From assembly GCA_019633985.1 (NCBI GenBank), contig JAHQWE010000011.1, positions 44,465 through 108,464 of the forward strand: a DNA stretch of 64,000 bases, written 5' to 3'. Source of the stretch: Acidiferrobacterales bacterium (GTDB taxonomy: Bacteria; Pseudomonadota; Gammaproteobacteria; Arenicellales; Poriferihabitantaceae). This document shows, piece after piece, positions 8,999 to 18,231 of this stretch. Position numbers and translations under genes: made by a program. The notes beneath the pieces were generated by a model. That model had not been told where the DNA came from. It did no database searches and saw only the letters and a program-made list of their open reading frames with translations. How positions within the stretch are numbered: the first letter of the stretch is position 1; the number at the start of each line of letters is the position of its first letter.

Positions 8999-9604
8999 AT
9001 GCAGACTACCGATAAAACCATATTGCGCAAGTCTTTGCGCGCTAAGCGTCGTGCTTTGAGCAATGCAGAGCAGAGTGCAGCAGCAGATGGGTTGCTACAA
9101 CAGCTTCTTACTATTGAACCGTTTTTGAATAGCCAAAAAGTGGCCATGTATTTGGCCAATGATGGCGAAATCGCGCCATCTACAGTGATGTCCTGGATGC
9201 ACGCGCAAAAGAAACAACCATTCTTGCCTCTGGTACGACAACACAATGGCCGGAATACGTTGGTTTTTGCTGAAGCGAAAAAAAATATTCGCTATGTCGA
9301 AAACCGGTATGGGATTTCAGAACCAGTTGTCGACGAAGCCGATCTTTTGCAACCAGAGAACTTGGATATGGTGTTGTTACCTTTGGTCGGGTTCGACCAG
9401 TCAGGAAACCGCATCGGTATGGGAGGTGGTTTTTACGATACGACCTTCGAGTTTCTACACGGGATTGCGCCGGAGCATCGAAAACCGGTTTTGATCGGTT
9501 TAGCGCATGAGTGCCAAAAGGTAGAAAAAATTGAAGCGGAGAGCTGGGATATACCACTGAATATCGTGGTGACAGATCAACACGTACATCAGCTAAGTCG
9601 ATGA
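8999..9604 (+). CDS. fau: 5-formyltetrahydrofolate cyclo-ligase
   Basis: Converts 5-formyl-THF to 5,10-methenyl-THF using ATP. Basic N-terminal motif LRKSLRAKRRAL, then LPLVGFDQSGNRIGMGGGFYD, the glycine-rich nucleotide-binding signature of the YgfA/MTHFS family. The frame begins at TTG 8981, but ATG 8999 gives the normal N terminus and has GGAG 12 bases upstream. Length from there is 201 residues. It is known as the 6S-linked gene ygfA, yet here it is separated from 6S RNA by two opposite-strand genes. The stop overlaps the next start (ATGA). Confidence 0.93.
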   Translation: MQTTDKTILRKSLRAKRRALSNAEQSAAADGLLQQLLTIEPFLNSQKVAMYLANDGEIAPSTVMSWMHAQKKQPFLPLVRQHNGRNTLVFAEAKKNIRYVENRYGISEPVVDEADLLQPENLDMVLLPLVGFDQSGNRIGMGGGFYDTTFEFLHGIAPEHRKPVLIGLAHECQKVEKIEAESWDIPLNIVVTDQHVHQLSR

Positions 9605-10383
9605 AAATATTAATCATTGGCGATGTTGTGGCGAGACCCGGCCGACGTGTGCTGATTGATCATCTGGATGAGTTACGTGATGATACTGGCGCAGATTTTA
9701 CGATCGTGAATATAGAGAATGCGGCGGGTGGTTTTGGCATAACTGAAAAAATATTCCATGAATTCCTGGCATTGGGTATCGACGTGATGACCTCGGGGAA
9801 TCATGTCTGGGACAAGCGAGAAGCATTGGAGTTTATTCAGCATCAGCCAAACTTATTGCGTCCGCATAATTATCCTCTTGGCACACCAGGTTCTGGTTGG
9901 GTCGTGGTGGAATCCTGCGGAGTGAAAGTTGGCGTTCTCAATGTGATGGGGCAGGCGTTTATGCATCCCGTCCTTGATTCGCCATTCGAAAGTGTGGAGG
10001 GAGTGCTTAAGGAACTGGGCAAAGAGGTGGATGTGATTGTGGTCGATTTTCATGCAGAAACAACCAGCGAGAAGGTCGCGATGGGGTGGCATTTAGATGG
10101 TCGCGTTGCTGCGGTGGTGGGTACCCACACGCATATTCCAACCGCCGACGAGCGTGTTCTACCTCAAGGAACGGCGTATATCACCGATCTTGGCATGACC
10201 GGCTGTTATGATTCCGTTATCGGTAGCGATACAACCTCAGTGGTAAACCGGATGGTTCACAAAATTCAGTCACGTCTCGAGCCTGCGACGGGGCCAGGGT
10301 CTTTATGTGGAGTGGTCGTTGACGTAGATACGACCTCAGGACGAGCTACTTCTATCGAACGGGTACGTGTTGAGCAGAGATGA
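9601..10383 (+). CDS. YmdB-like metallophosphoesterase (TIGR00282)
   Basis: Dinuclear metal phosphodiesterase of 260 residues. Metal ligands are visible in the order GDVVARPGR, VNIENAAGG, SGNHVWD, VVDFHAETTSEK and GTHTHIPTAD, which matches the YmdB/TIGR00282 family. Bacillus YmdB hydrolyses cyclic nucleotides and affects biofilm and sporulation decisions; the role in proteobacteria is not settled. The start overlaps the fau stop by four bases, so the two are translationally coupled. The pairing with a folate enzyme is not explained. Confidence 0.88.
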   Translation: MKILIIGDVVARPGRRVLIDHLDELRDDTGADFTIVNIENAAGGFGITEKIFHEFLALGIDVMTSGNHVWDKREALEFIQHQPNLLRPHNYPLGTPGSGWVVVESCGVKVGVLNVMGQAFMHPVLDSPFESVEGVLKELGKEVDVIVVDFHAETTSEKVAMGWHLDGRVAAVVGTHTHIPTADERVLPQGTAYITDLGMTGCYDSVIGSDTTSVVNRMVHKIQSRLEPATGPGSLCGVVVDVDTTSGRATSIERVRVEQR

Positions 10384-10438
10384 GAGCAATTAATGCGTCA
10401 ATCGTAGGTGGCAACACTAAGTAGAATGGATAAATGAC

Positions 10439-10891
10439 ATGCAATACTGGTTAATGAAAAGCGAACCTGATGCGTTTTCGATCGATGATTTAAAGGCGGT
10501 GAAGGTAGAACCATGGGACGGCATTCGCAACTACCAGGCACGCAACTTTATGCGCGATCAGATGCGAGTTGGGGACAAGGTGTTTTTCTACCACTCGAGT
10601 TGCGCTGAACCTGGCATCGTTGGCATTATGCGGGTTCACAGTAAGGCGTATCCCGACCACACCGCGTTTGATCCATCTGAGAAGTACTTTGACGCTAAGA
10701 GTGACCCTGAAAGCCCTCGATGGATGATGGTTGATGTGAAGTTTAGTCGTAAACTAAAAAATCCAGTGACGCTGGCAGAGCTGAAACGTCATCCAGAGCT
10801 GCAAGATATGAAATTGCTTCAAAAGGGGAACCGTCTGTCAATTATGCCGGTCGAAGAAAAACACTGGAAATTTATCGAAAGTCTGCTTTAA
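10439..10891 (+). CDS. EVE domain protein
   Basis: A 150-residue protein made of one EVE domain, a PUA-like fold. Characteristic segments are YWLMKSEPDAFS at the N terminus, WDGIRNYQARNFMRD, and GDKVFFYHSS. EVE proteins are thought to recognise modified bases in DNA or RNA, based on their relation to YTH and PUA domains. Genes like this one often lie close to fau and zapA in Pseudomonas, so this is probably a conserved housekeeping copy and not a defence-linked one. It starts 55 bases after the phosphoesterase stop. Confidence 0.88.
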   Translation: MQYWLMKSEPDAFSIDDLKAVKVEPWDGIRNYQARNFMRDQMRVGDKVFFYHSSCAEPGIVGIMRVHSKAYPDHTAFDPSEKYFDAKSDPESPRWMMVDVKFSRKLKNPVTLAELKRHPELQDMKLLQKGNRLSIMPVEEKHWKFIESLL

Positions 10892-10995
10892 AACTCAGAA
10901 ATTTCTTAGAAAAATATTGCGCAATGAGGGAAGCCTTTAAATCCTTTTGCTTTGATACTGGCTTCCATGGACTAAATCAAACTCTGAAGATAAAA

Positions 10996-11628
10996 ATGAA
11001 TATGAATCTGTTATCCAATGTGCACCGAGGACTTGTCGTCTCAGTGTTCCTATTTTTCGCAAGCGTGTTTTCTCTGCCCGCTTTCTCTGATGCACACAGT
11101 AATTCTGAAACAAACGGTACTAAATCCATGATTAAAATGACCACCAGCAAGGGCGAGCTTTTAATAGAGCTTTATGAAGACAAGGCGCCCGAAACGGTGA
11201 AAAACTTCCGCCAGTATGTCGAATCCGGCTTCTTCGATGGACTGATTTTCCATCGCGTCATCAAGGGCTTTATGATTCAAGGTGGTGGCTTTATGTCCGA
11301 TATGACAGAAAAGCCCAATGGTACGCCAATACAGAATGAGGCAGACAACGGACTTAAGAATGAGGTAGGAACGCTGGCAATGGCGCGTACCGGTGATCCT
11401 CACTCTGCCACTTCCCAGTTTTTTATTAATCTGGTCGACAATGACTTTCTCAATCATACTGGAAAGAACTCCCAGGGCTGGGGCTATGCCGTGTTCGGTA
11501 AAGTGGTGGATGGCTTGGATGTTGTGACAGAGATTGGCGATGTTGCCACCGGGCAATCTGGTCGCTATAGCGACGTACCCCTCGAGGCGGTTGTGATCGA
11601 AAAAGCGGAAATGATTGACAGTGAGTGA
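10996..11628 (+). CDS. Secreted cyclophilin-type peptidyl-prolyl isomerase
   Basis: Cyclophilin domain with the catalytic FHRVIKGFMIQGG motif (including the active-site Arg), SQFFINL, and a bacterial-type short loop. The chosen start ATG 10996 (a second ATG is at 11002) gives a signal peptide: basic-poor n-region, core LVVSVFLFFASVFSLPAF, cleavage probably after SDA, so a periplasmic PpiA-like folding helper of about 210 residues. The frame is open to 10924, but the extra 24 residues would mask the signal sequence. Confidence 0.85.
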   Translation: MNMNLLSNVHRGLVVSVFLFFASVFSLPAFSDAHSNSETNGTKSMIKMTTSKGELLIELYEDKAPETVKNFRQYVESGFFDGLIFHRVIKGFMIQGGGFMSDMTEKPNGTPIQNEADNGLKNEVGTLAMARTGDPHSATSQFFINLVDNDFLNHTGKNSQGWGYAVFGKVVDGLDVVTEIGDVATGQSGRYSDVPLEAVVIEKAEMIDSE

Positions 11629-11675
11629 ATCTCAGTTTCATTGAGCGAATTGTAACGATGTAGTCACTCTGTTGA

Positions 11676-11708
11676 GCTCTGCCAGGCTAGTTGTTTTTCT
11701 GGCAGAGC
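11676..11708. terminator. Perfect 10-bp inverted repeat after the cyclophilin gene
   Basis: GCTCTGCCAG (11676-11685) is the exact reverse complement of CTGGCAGAGC (11699-11708), with a 13-base loop that contains TTGTTTTT. A second hairpin, CAACC/GGTTG (11711-11730), follows at once. No T-run follows the stem, so this could be a Rho-assisted terminator or a 3'-end stabiliser for the fau operon. Confidence 0.4.
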
Positions 11709-11804
11709 CCCAACCATACAAAAAAGGTTGAGAAAGGCAGTTTGGGAACTTGGTAATTTTCTCTTCGAGTCGTGCTCACCTGAGCATCCCACTATCATGA
11801 TTCC

Positions 11805-14800
11805 GTGAGCTCGCTACGACAGGAAATGGAAGCGAATAATTCCGCAGCCGCTGATCTGAACTCACTCTCGGCAATACGCAGAGCGATCAACTCCTGCATG
11901 GTGTCTGATCAGCATAAACTGCGTCAGTCGCTAAATCGATTCACAAATGGAAAGCCGGCGTCTGCGGATGCGTTGCTGAAACTACAGGCTTCCATTGATC
12001 GATCCAGAGAAATCCGCGCGTGGAGGGAACAAAACCTACCCAAGGTGTCTTTCCCTGAACAACTGCCGATCAGTGCGCATGAGGCAGAACTGGTACAGTT
12101 GATTCAGACCCACCAGGTTCTGGTAATTTGTGGAGAAACTGGTTCGGGTAAGAGCACACAGATTCCCAAACTTTGTCTTGCCGCTGGGTATGGCAAGGGC
12201 GGCATGATTTGCCAAACTCAACCAAGACGAATCGCAGCGCGTTCGGTTGCCGAGCGAATTGCGCAGGAATTGGGAAGTCCGGTCGGGGATCGCGTCGGAT
12301 ACCGTGTGCGATTTAGCGAGCAAGTCAGTGATCAGAACTATATTCGGGTTCTCACAGATGGCATGTTATTGGCCGAATTTGAAAGTGATCGATTTCTTAA
12401 CCGCTACGAAGTTATTATCATTGATGAGGCTCATGAGCGCTCACTCAATATCGATTTTCTTCTTGGCCTGGTTAGTCAGTTAGGGAAAAAACGTCCTGAG
12501 CTTCGATTAATTATTACGTCGGCAACGCTGGATAGCGAGAAGTTCAGCAAGCACTTTGACAATGCGCCCAGCATGGCTGTTTCGGGTCGTACATTTCCTG
12601 TTGAGCAGCGATATCGACCGTTGGATATCTCTCAACGCGCCACCGAAGGGCTGGCGCCGGCAATCCTGGAAGCAATTGAAGAATTGCATACAGAAGCACC
12701 AGGAGATGTTCTGGTTTTTTTGCCGGGGGAGAGAGAAATCCGCGAAGCTGGGGCCTGGATCCAACGTCGAATTAAACCAGGTGTTGAGGTACTGCCACTA
12801 TACGCAAGACTCACTCCGAAAGAACAGCATCGAATATTTCATCCATCGGGCAACACTCGAGTCATACTTGCGACCAATGTCGCTGAAACTTCTCTCACAG
12901 TGCCTGGCGTGCGCTACGTGATCGACAGCGGATTAGCTCGAGTCAGCCGCTACAGTCCGTCGAGGAAAATTCAGCGTCTGCCAATGGAAAAGATTGCGCG
13001 CTCTGCTGCAGATCAACGCGCCGGTCGCTGCGGGCGCGTTGCAGATGGTATTTGCATTCGACTTTACGACGAAGAAGATTATCTCAATCGTTCTGAATAC
13101 ACTGATCCGGAAATACTCCGAACTTCGTTGGCCGACGTCATACTTCGAATGAAGTCCATGCGTTTGGGAGACGTCGAGCATTTTCCTTTTGTGGATCGAC
13201 CCTCTAGAAAGCAAATCAATGATGGAATGCAGCAATTGCTGGAGCTGGGCGCGCTGGACAAAAAGAATGATTTAGCCCATATCGGCCGCCAGATCGCCAG
13301 AATGCCGGTTGACCCGCGTATTGCGCGGATGCTGCTGGCGGCGGAGAAACTCCATTGTCTGAACGAGGTGATTGTGATCGCTGCGGCACTTTCGGTGCCT
13401 GATCCGCGACAAAGTCCTGCCGATAAGATTCAACATGCTCGGCAGCAACATCGGACGTTGAGCGAAGAAGAATCAGATTTTATGGTGTTTCTCGATATCT
13501 GGCGCCAGTTTCGGCATCTACAAAAAACCGAGTCGAAGCGTCGCGCCTATAAATGGTGTGAAGAACACTTTCTGTCGGTCTTTCGCATGCGCGAGTGGGG
13601 TGCGTTACAGGCAAGTATCCGGCTGGTAATCAAGCAAATGAAATTGAAGTTGAATGATCAGCCAGCAGATGCGGACGCCATTCATAAAGCCATGCTGTCG
13701 GGGCTGCTGGCAAATGTCGCTCAGTTGACCCCGCTAAAGGAAAAAAAGCCTCTACGTCAATCTGTCAAAGGCAAAGGACCCAAACCGCGTAAAGGTGTGG
13801 ATTATGACGGTACATTTGGCAAGACGCTGCAATTGTTCCCCGGTTCCGCATTGCAAGGAAAAACGCCGAAATGGATTGTGTCTGCGGAGCTAATGGAGAC
13901 CGCCCAGCTTTTCGCCCGGACGGTGACTAGAATCGACCCAGCGTGGATAGAACCCGCAGCGAAGCACCTGTTGCAGTTTCACTATAGTGATCCTCGTTGG
14001 GATCGGAAGCAGGAAAGAGTGATCGCCAAGAAGCGCGCCACTCTGTATGGTTTGACCATATACAGTGGACGTCGATGTGACTACAGCAAAATAAACCCCC
14101 AGGATTGTCGGATGATATTCATCCGTTCTGCGTTGGTTGACGGAGAGCTGGAAGCCGGCGTAGCGTTTTTCAATCAAAACCGCGCATTGGCAATCGAATT
14201 GGAGGCGCTGGAACATAAAACCCGAAGACGCGATGTCCTGGTTGACGACAATGTTATCTACGATTTTTATGACCAGAGGCTACCGGATTTCATTTGCAGT
14301 GCGAGCGATTTGCGTAAGTGGTACAAGGGTCTGGAGCCGCAGCAACGCGCGGAACTGGTCATTCCAAGAGAGCTGCTGATGTTGGAAGAGCAAGCTGCAT
14401 CGATGCATCATTATCCGGACCAAATCGAGAACAACGGTATTTCGGTTTCACTGAATTACCTGTTTGATCCGCGTTCAGAAAATGATGGCGTAACGGCGTC
14501 AATCAAGTTACCTCTTCTCAATCAGATGAACGCGGCCGTGTTTGACCGATTGGTACCTGGCATGCTGAAGGAAAAGCTGGTAGCGATGATGCGCACTCTA
14601 CCAAAACCATTGCGACGACACTTTGTACCTATTCCTGATTCCATCGATCAGGTCATTGAGGAAGTTGCCGAAGACCGATCCTCTATTCGTATCGCGCTTG
14701 CAAAGGCGCTGTCTCAACTCAAGGGTGTGCAAATCGAACCCGCGCATTTCGACTTGTCACAACTACCCGCTTATCTGACCACTGGCTATTCACTGATTGA

Positions 14801-15779
14801 TGAAAATGGTCGAGAGATGCGCTTCAGCCGTGACCTGGAGGCCTTGCAGCGTCGTTATCAGCATCTCGCGCATCAAAGCTTTGTGGAGGGAGGTGATACC
14901 ACTATAGAACGCAAAGGTTTGAAGAGCTGGGATTTTGATCACCTTCCGGTTTCCATCCCGGTGACGATCGATCAATTCGAAACGGAGGCTTTTCCTGCCT
15001 TGGTAGACTGCGAAGATAGTGTGTCGATCGAGGTTTTTGACGACCCGACGGAAGCCGAACAAGCGCACAGGGAGGGGGTTCGTCGGTTGCTTTGGTTCGG
15101 GAATCCTGCACATCGAAAACTGAGCAAAAAGCCACTTCCGGAATGGCAAAAAATCAGTTTGATGTATGCCGCGATCGGTGACTTGTCGACGTTGCAACAA
15201 TCCATGATTGAAAAAGCTCAGGATCAGGTGTTTTTTCTTGATCGACCGTTACCAAGGGATAAACGAACTTTCGAGCGGTTATTGGATGCTGAATCTGGGC
15301 GCTTGCCAGGCGTTCTCGTTGAGATCGCCGATCAGGTGGCCGGCAGTCTTTCACTGTATCGGCAAATCTTACGGTTTCTCGAAGACCATAATGATGCGTT
15401 GGATAAAGGAACGATATCTGATGTGAAGCAACAGCTAGAGTGGTTGGTGTATGAGGGTTTTGTCGATGATATTCCAGTAGAGTGGCTGGTTCATCTGCCA
15501 CGATTTCTACGCGGAGTTTCGGTTCGTCTGGAACAGGCGAGATTGGACCCGTCCACTGATCAGCTGCGCCAGAACAAGGTGAAACCGTATTGGCATCAAT
15601 TTCTTTACAGCGAATATGAATACACTGCCAGCTTCGAACGTTGGCGATGGATGCTGGAAGAATATCGTATCTCGGTATTTTCTCAGGGAGTCGGCACCAG
15701 CGTTCGAGTCTCTCCTAAGCGCCTGGACCAGCTTTGGCAAGAGGTGGAGTACGAGAACCGAAACGAAGTTGCAGGGTGA
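11805..15779 (+). CDS. hrpA: ATP-dependent RNA helicase HrpA (DEAH box)
   Basis: A 1324-residue DEAH helicase. Walker A GETGSGKST is near residue 110, the DEAH box near 207, then SAT (motif III), TNVAETSLTVPGV and QRAGRCGR (motif VI). After the helicase core come the HA2/OB region and the long C-terminal DUF3418 segment typical of proteobacterial HrpA. HrpA has been linked to mRNA processing and to rescue of stalled ribosomes. The start is GTG 11805 or ATG 11826; neither has a strong ribosome site. The next gene starts 45 bases downstream. Confidence 0.95.
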   Translation: MSSLRQEMEANNSAAADLNSLSAIRRAINSCMVSDQHKLRQSLNRFTNGKPASADALLKLQASIDRSREIRAWREQNLPKVSFPEQLPISAHEAELVQLIQTHQVLVICGETGSGKSTQIPKLCLAAGYGKGGMICQTQPRRIAARSVAERIAQELGSPVGDRVGYRVRFSEQVSDQNYIRVLTDGMLLAEFESDRFLNRYEVIIIDEAHERSLNIDFLLGLVSQLGKKRPELRLIITSATLDSEKFSKHFDNAPSMAVSGRTFPVEQRYRPLDISQRATEGLAPAILEAIEELHTEAPGDVLVFLPGEREIREAGAWIQRRIKPGVEVLPLYARLTPKEQHRIFHPSGNTRVILATNVAETSLTVPGVRYVIDSGLARVSRYSPSRKIQRLPMEKIARSAADQRAGRCGRVADGICIRLYDEEDYLNRSEYTDPEILRTSLADVILRMKSMRLGDVEHFPFVDRPSRKQINDGMQQLLELGALDKKNDLAHIGRQIARMPVDPRIARMLLAAEKLHCLNEVIVIAAALSVPDPRQSPADKIQHARQQHRTLSEEESDFMVFLDIWRQFRHLQKTESKRRAYKWCEEHFLSVFRMREWGALQASIRLVIKQMKLKLNDQPADADAIHKAMLSGLLANVAQLTPLKEKKPLRQSVKGKGPKPRKGVDYDGTFGKTLQLFPGSALQGKTPKWIVSAELMETAQLFARTVTRIDPAWIEPAAKHLLQFHYSDPRWDRKQERVIAKKRATLYGLTIYSGRRCDYSKINPQDCRMIFIRSALVDGELEAGVAFFNQNRALAIELEALEHKTRRRDVLVDDNVIYDFYDQRLPDFICSASDLRKWYKGLEPQQRAELVIPRELLMLEEQAASMHHYPDQIENNGISVSLNYLFDPRSENDGVTASIKLPLLNQMNAAVFDRLVPGMLKEKLVAMMRTLPKPLRRHFVPIPDSIDQVIEEVAEDRSSIRIALAKALSQLKGVQIEPAHFDLSQLPAYLTTGYSLIDENGREMRFSRDLEALQRRYQHLAHQSFVEGGDTTIERKGLKSWDFDHLPVSIPVTIDQFETEAFPALVDCEDSVSIEVFDDPTEAEQAHREGVRRLLWFGNPAHRKLSKKPLPEWQKISLMYAAIGDLSTLQQSMIEKAQDQVFFLDRPLPRDKRTFERLLDAESGRLPGVLVEIADQVAGSLSLYRQILRFLEDHNDALDKGTISDVKQQLEWLVYEGFVDDIPVEWLVHLPRFLRGVSVRLEQARLDPSTDQLRQNKVKPYWHQFLYSEYEYTASFERWRWMLEEYRISVFSQGVGTSVRVSPKRLDQLWQEVEYENRNEVAG

Positions 15780-15824
15780 TGGATAGGGCGAGTTGTTGGG
15801 TGAAAACCTACTGATGAAAAAACT

Positions 15825-16637
15825 GTGATGCTACTCATTGCCAAAATAGCTTCCCTGTTGATCTATCCCCTGGGGATTTTTACCTTAGTTTGCTTGGCTG
15901 CTGTTTTTCTGTGCATTATTGGTCGGCGGCGACTTGCGATGGCCAGCATTCTAACTGGTTCGTTGTTACTACTTGTTGCGGCGATTCCTCGGGTTGCCCA
16001 TCTGTTCGCCGATAGTCTGGAGAAACAATACCCAGCTCAAGATATTCAAAGTTTGCCAGAGGTGGAGCTAGCGATTGTTTTAGGTGGATTGCTCGACGCG
16101 CCAGTAGATCCCAGGCTCGAAATAGAACTGTCTGGAACCACTGATCGGCTCCATCATGCATTTCGTATCTGGAAAGCAGGGAAAGCCAAGCAGATTTTTA
16201 TCACGGGCGGAAATGTTTACGATGGATATCTCGCTCAAAGTGAGAGCGAGTACGCAAAACAGTTACTCGTCGAATGGGGAGTTAATCCGAGCGCGATTCG
16301 AATTGGCACCATGGCGAAAACAACGCAAGAAAATGCCGAAGAAGCCGTTGCGTTTTTGCGTAAGCAAGGGATAAAACCACTGAAGTTTTTTCTAATCACT
16401 TCCGCTCTGCACATGCCGCGATCTGTGGCGTTGTTTGAAGCTGAGGGCCAAACGGACTCGGCTACGCGGCGTTGGGAGCTCATACCTGTGAGTACCGATA
16501 TTTTAGCAACGTCCGCGATCAAACCAGCATTATTTGATTGGATTCCATCTGCTGCAGCGTTATCTTTAACGACACGTGCATGGCATGAGAAAGTAGGCCT
16601 TTGGGTTTCTGGAGCGCGTGCCTCGTCCACGGATTAG
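15825..16637 (+). CDS. YdcF/ElyC family DUF218 membrane protein
   Basis: A 270-residue protein with two N-terminal membrane segments (about residues 7-31 and 37-56) and a DUF218 domain. The domain begins with VELAIVLGG and includes FITGGNVYDG, the TTQENAEEA helix and LITSALHMPRS, all standard for the SanA/YdcF/ElyC group. ElyC in E. coli affects envelope polymer synthesis. The domain would lie on the periplasmic side. It probably shares a transcript with hrpA. Confidence 0.85.
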   Translation: MMLLIAKIASLLIYPLGIFTLVCLAAVFLCIIGRRRLAMASILTGSLLLLVAAIPRVAHLFADSLEKQYPAQDIQSLPEVELAIVLGGLLDAPVDPRLEIELSGTTDRLHHAFRIWKAGKAKQIFITGGNVYDGYLAQSESEYAKQLLVEWGVNPSAIRIGTMAKTTQENAEEAVAFLRKQGIKPLKFFLITSALHMPRSVALFEAEGQTDSATRRWELIPVSTDILATSAIKPALFDWIPSAAALSLTTRAWHEKVGLWVSGARASSTD

Positions 16638-16743
16638 CTTGGATATGTCATCAACATTTCAAATTTTTAGTGAATGAGACTATCAAGTTCGGATGCGCAG
16701 CAGATCCCTTAACCTGGCACCAATCTGGTACGGATCGTCTAAG

Positions 16744-16801
16744 AGACAAACCTCATAGGCTTTTTGGCTCGGAGAAAGAATAGGCATTGGCAGGTTTGTC
16801 T
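16744..16801. repeat. Perfect 10-bp inverted repeat in a convergent gap
   Basis: AGACAAACCT (16744-16753) and AGGTTTGTCT (16792-16801) are exact reverse complements 38 bases apart, in the 235-base gap between the convergent YdcF-like and MFS genes. It may be a long-loop bidirectional terminator, or the ends of a tiny non-coding element. No internal ORF is seen. Confidence 0.4.
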
Positions 16802-16872
16802 AAAATCCAAAAAATTATACGAGCTCGAGGGTGCCCTTGCCGCCGGTTACCGATCGGAATGAACTATTCAGA

Positions 16873-18048
16873 TCAACATTGTTTGAGTCGCGTCGCGATC
16901 ATTGCACTGGTCGCTAAAAAGCACATCAAGGCAGCGATGATCACAAACCAGGAAAAGTGTTGGTATGCGACAACGGGTAGCCAGGAGCCCAGAGTGCCAC
17001 TGACGTAATACACGCAAACGTAAAGCCCGTTTACTACTCCTTTATCAACAGCTTGATCACCTGACGTTTTTACTCCCGCGCAATGATTGATATATCCGCT
17101 CAGGGTGGAGTGGATCAAAAACATGCCCCCAGCTAATGGCAGCATGATGAAAAATGGCGCCCATACAGATTCATTGAGTAACCCGAGTATCCCCATCGCG
17201 ACGAAAATCAAACCAAATAATAAAACGCGGCGCTCTTCACCAAAAAATTGCACCAAACGACCACTGTATATTGCTGCTGGTACCCCAATCACGTATCCAA
17301 GATAGACTAGTGAGATGGTGAGTGAGCTGATGCCCGGATGAACTTCGTACAAACGGAACGGTATCAGTGCCAATATTCCGCCAAAGGCAAAGAACGAAAA
17401 AATCAGAGTGAGATAGGCATTGGTATAAGTTGGCTGGGAGATGACCCGCTTTATCGCCTTGGAATCTACGCGAGCAAAATTCACCTCTGCATCTGCAGCA
17501 ATCTTCCGAGTGAGGAAAAGTGGGATAATCAGCGCGATGCCTAAGATAAGAAAAATCCATTGCCAATGAAATGAAGTTGCCAGCATGCCGCTTAATGCTC
17601 GACTCAGACAACCGCCAACAATGGTGCTCGCAACATACCACCCCATCATGCTCCTTACTCGATCAGGGACCGCCATTTTGCTGCAATACGTCATCAGAGC
17701 AGTGAACAGTGCGGGCAAGATTAAACCCTGAAGTAAACGTAAAACGACCAGTTGCCAGTACTGGCTGGCGAAAAACAAAGCGATCTGATCCAGTATCAGA
17801 AAAAATAATGCCAGCCGTAACATGGTTTTGGCAGGTATGGCCTGTAAAAAGAAACCGTAAAAAACAGGCACCAACCCCATGGGGATCAGTGTGACAGTCA
17901 CTAGAAGGGCAGCCTCGCCAGCAGAAATGTCTAATACCTCAACCAGCTGTGGCAACAATGGTTGCAGAGTATATAAGGTGCAAAAGGCCAAAAAGGTGGT
18001 AAGCAATACCACCCTGGACTGAATAGGATTAATCGATTGTGAGTTCAA
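16873..18048 (-). CDS. MFS transporter (YnfM-like)
   Basis: A 391-residue major facilitator with about 12 hydrophobic segments. The loop between segments 2 and 3 (PVFYGFFLQAIPAKTMLR) and the arrangement of the first half match the AraJ/YnfM-type exporters. It is last in a minus-strand series after the aminotransferase, sulfotransferase-like and EEP genes, but 183 bases separate it from the EEP gene, so it may have its own promoter. The substrate is unknown. Confidence 0.85.
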   Translation of the reverse strand: MNSQSINPIQSRVVLLTTFLAFCTLYTLQPLLPQLVEVLDISAGEAALLVTVTLIPMGLVPVFYGFFLQAIPAKTMLRLALFFLILDQIALFFASQYWQLVVLRLLQGLILPALFTALMTYCSKMAVPDRVRSMMGWYVASTIVGGCLSRALSGMLATSFHWQWIFLILGIALIIPLFLTRKIAADAEVNFARVDSKAIKRVISQPTYTNAYLTLIFSFFAFGGILALIPFRLYEVHPGISSLTISLVYLGYVIGVPAAIYSGRLVQFFGEERRVLLFGLIFVAMGILGLLNESVWAPFFIMLPLAGGMFLIHSTLSGYINHCAGVKTSGDQAVDKGVVNGLYVCVYYVSGTLGSWLPVVAYQHFSWFVIIAALMCFLATSAMIATRLKQC

Positions 18049-18231
18049 AGCCCCGTCCCCGCACGTAACTCCGAGCGGCTGATGCGGTCGATAAGATGCT
18101 TATCCCAAGTCAATACCGCCTTTTGCGAGAGTTTGGCTCGTCTGATAGAGAAAGGTGATTGAGATTCATTGGGCGTGCTCGACACCGCTTTTAATTGCAC
18201 GAAGGTGATGATTCGCCTTTTGGGAAACAGG

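Noticed and set aside
8812..9015. 67-codon plus-strand frame between the amidase and fau
   Set aside because: No ribosome site, no recognisable family, and it overlaps the fau start. It probably only reflects the promoter region of fau.
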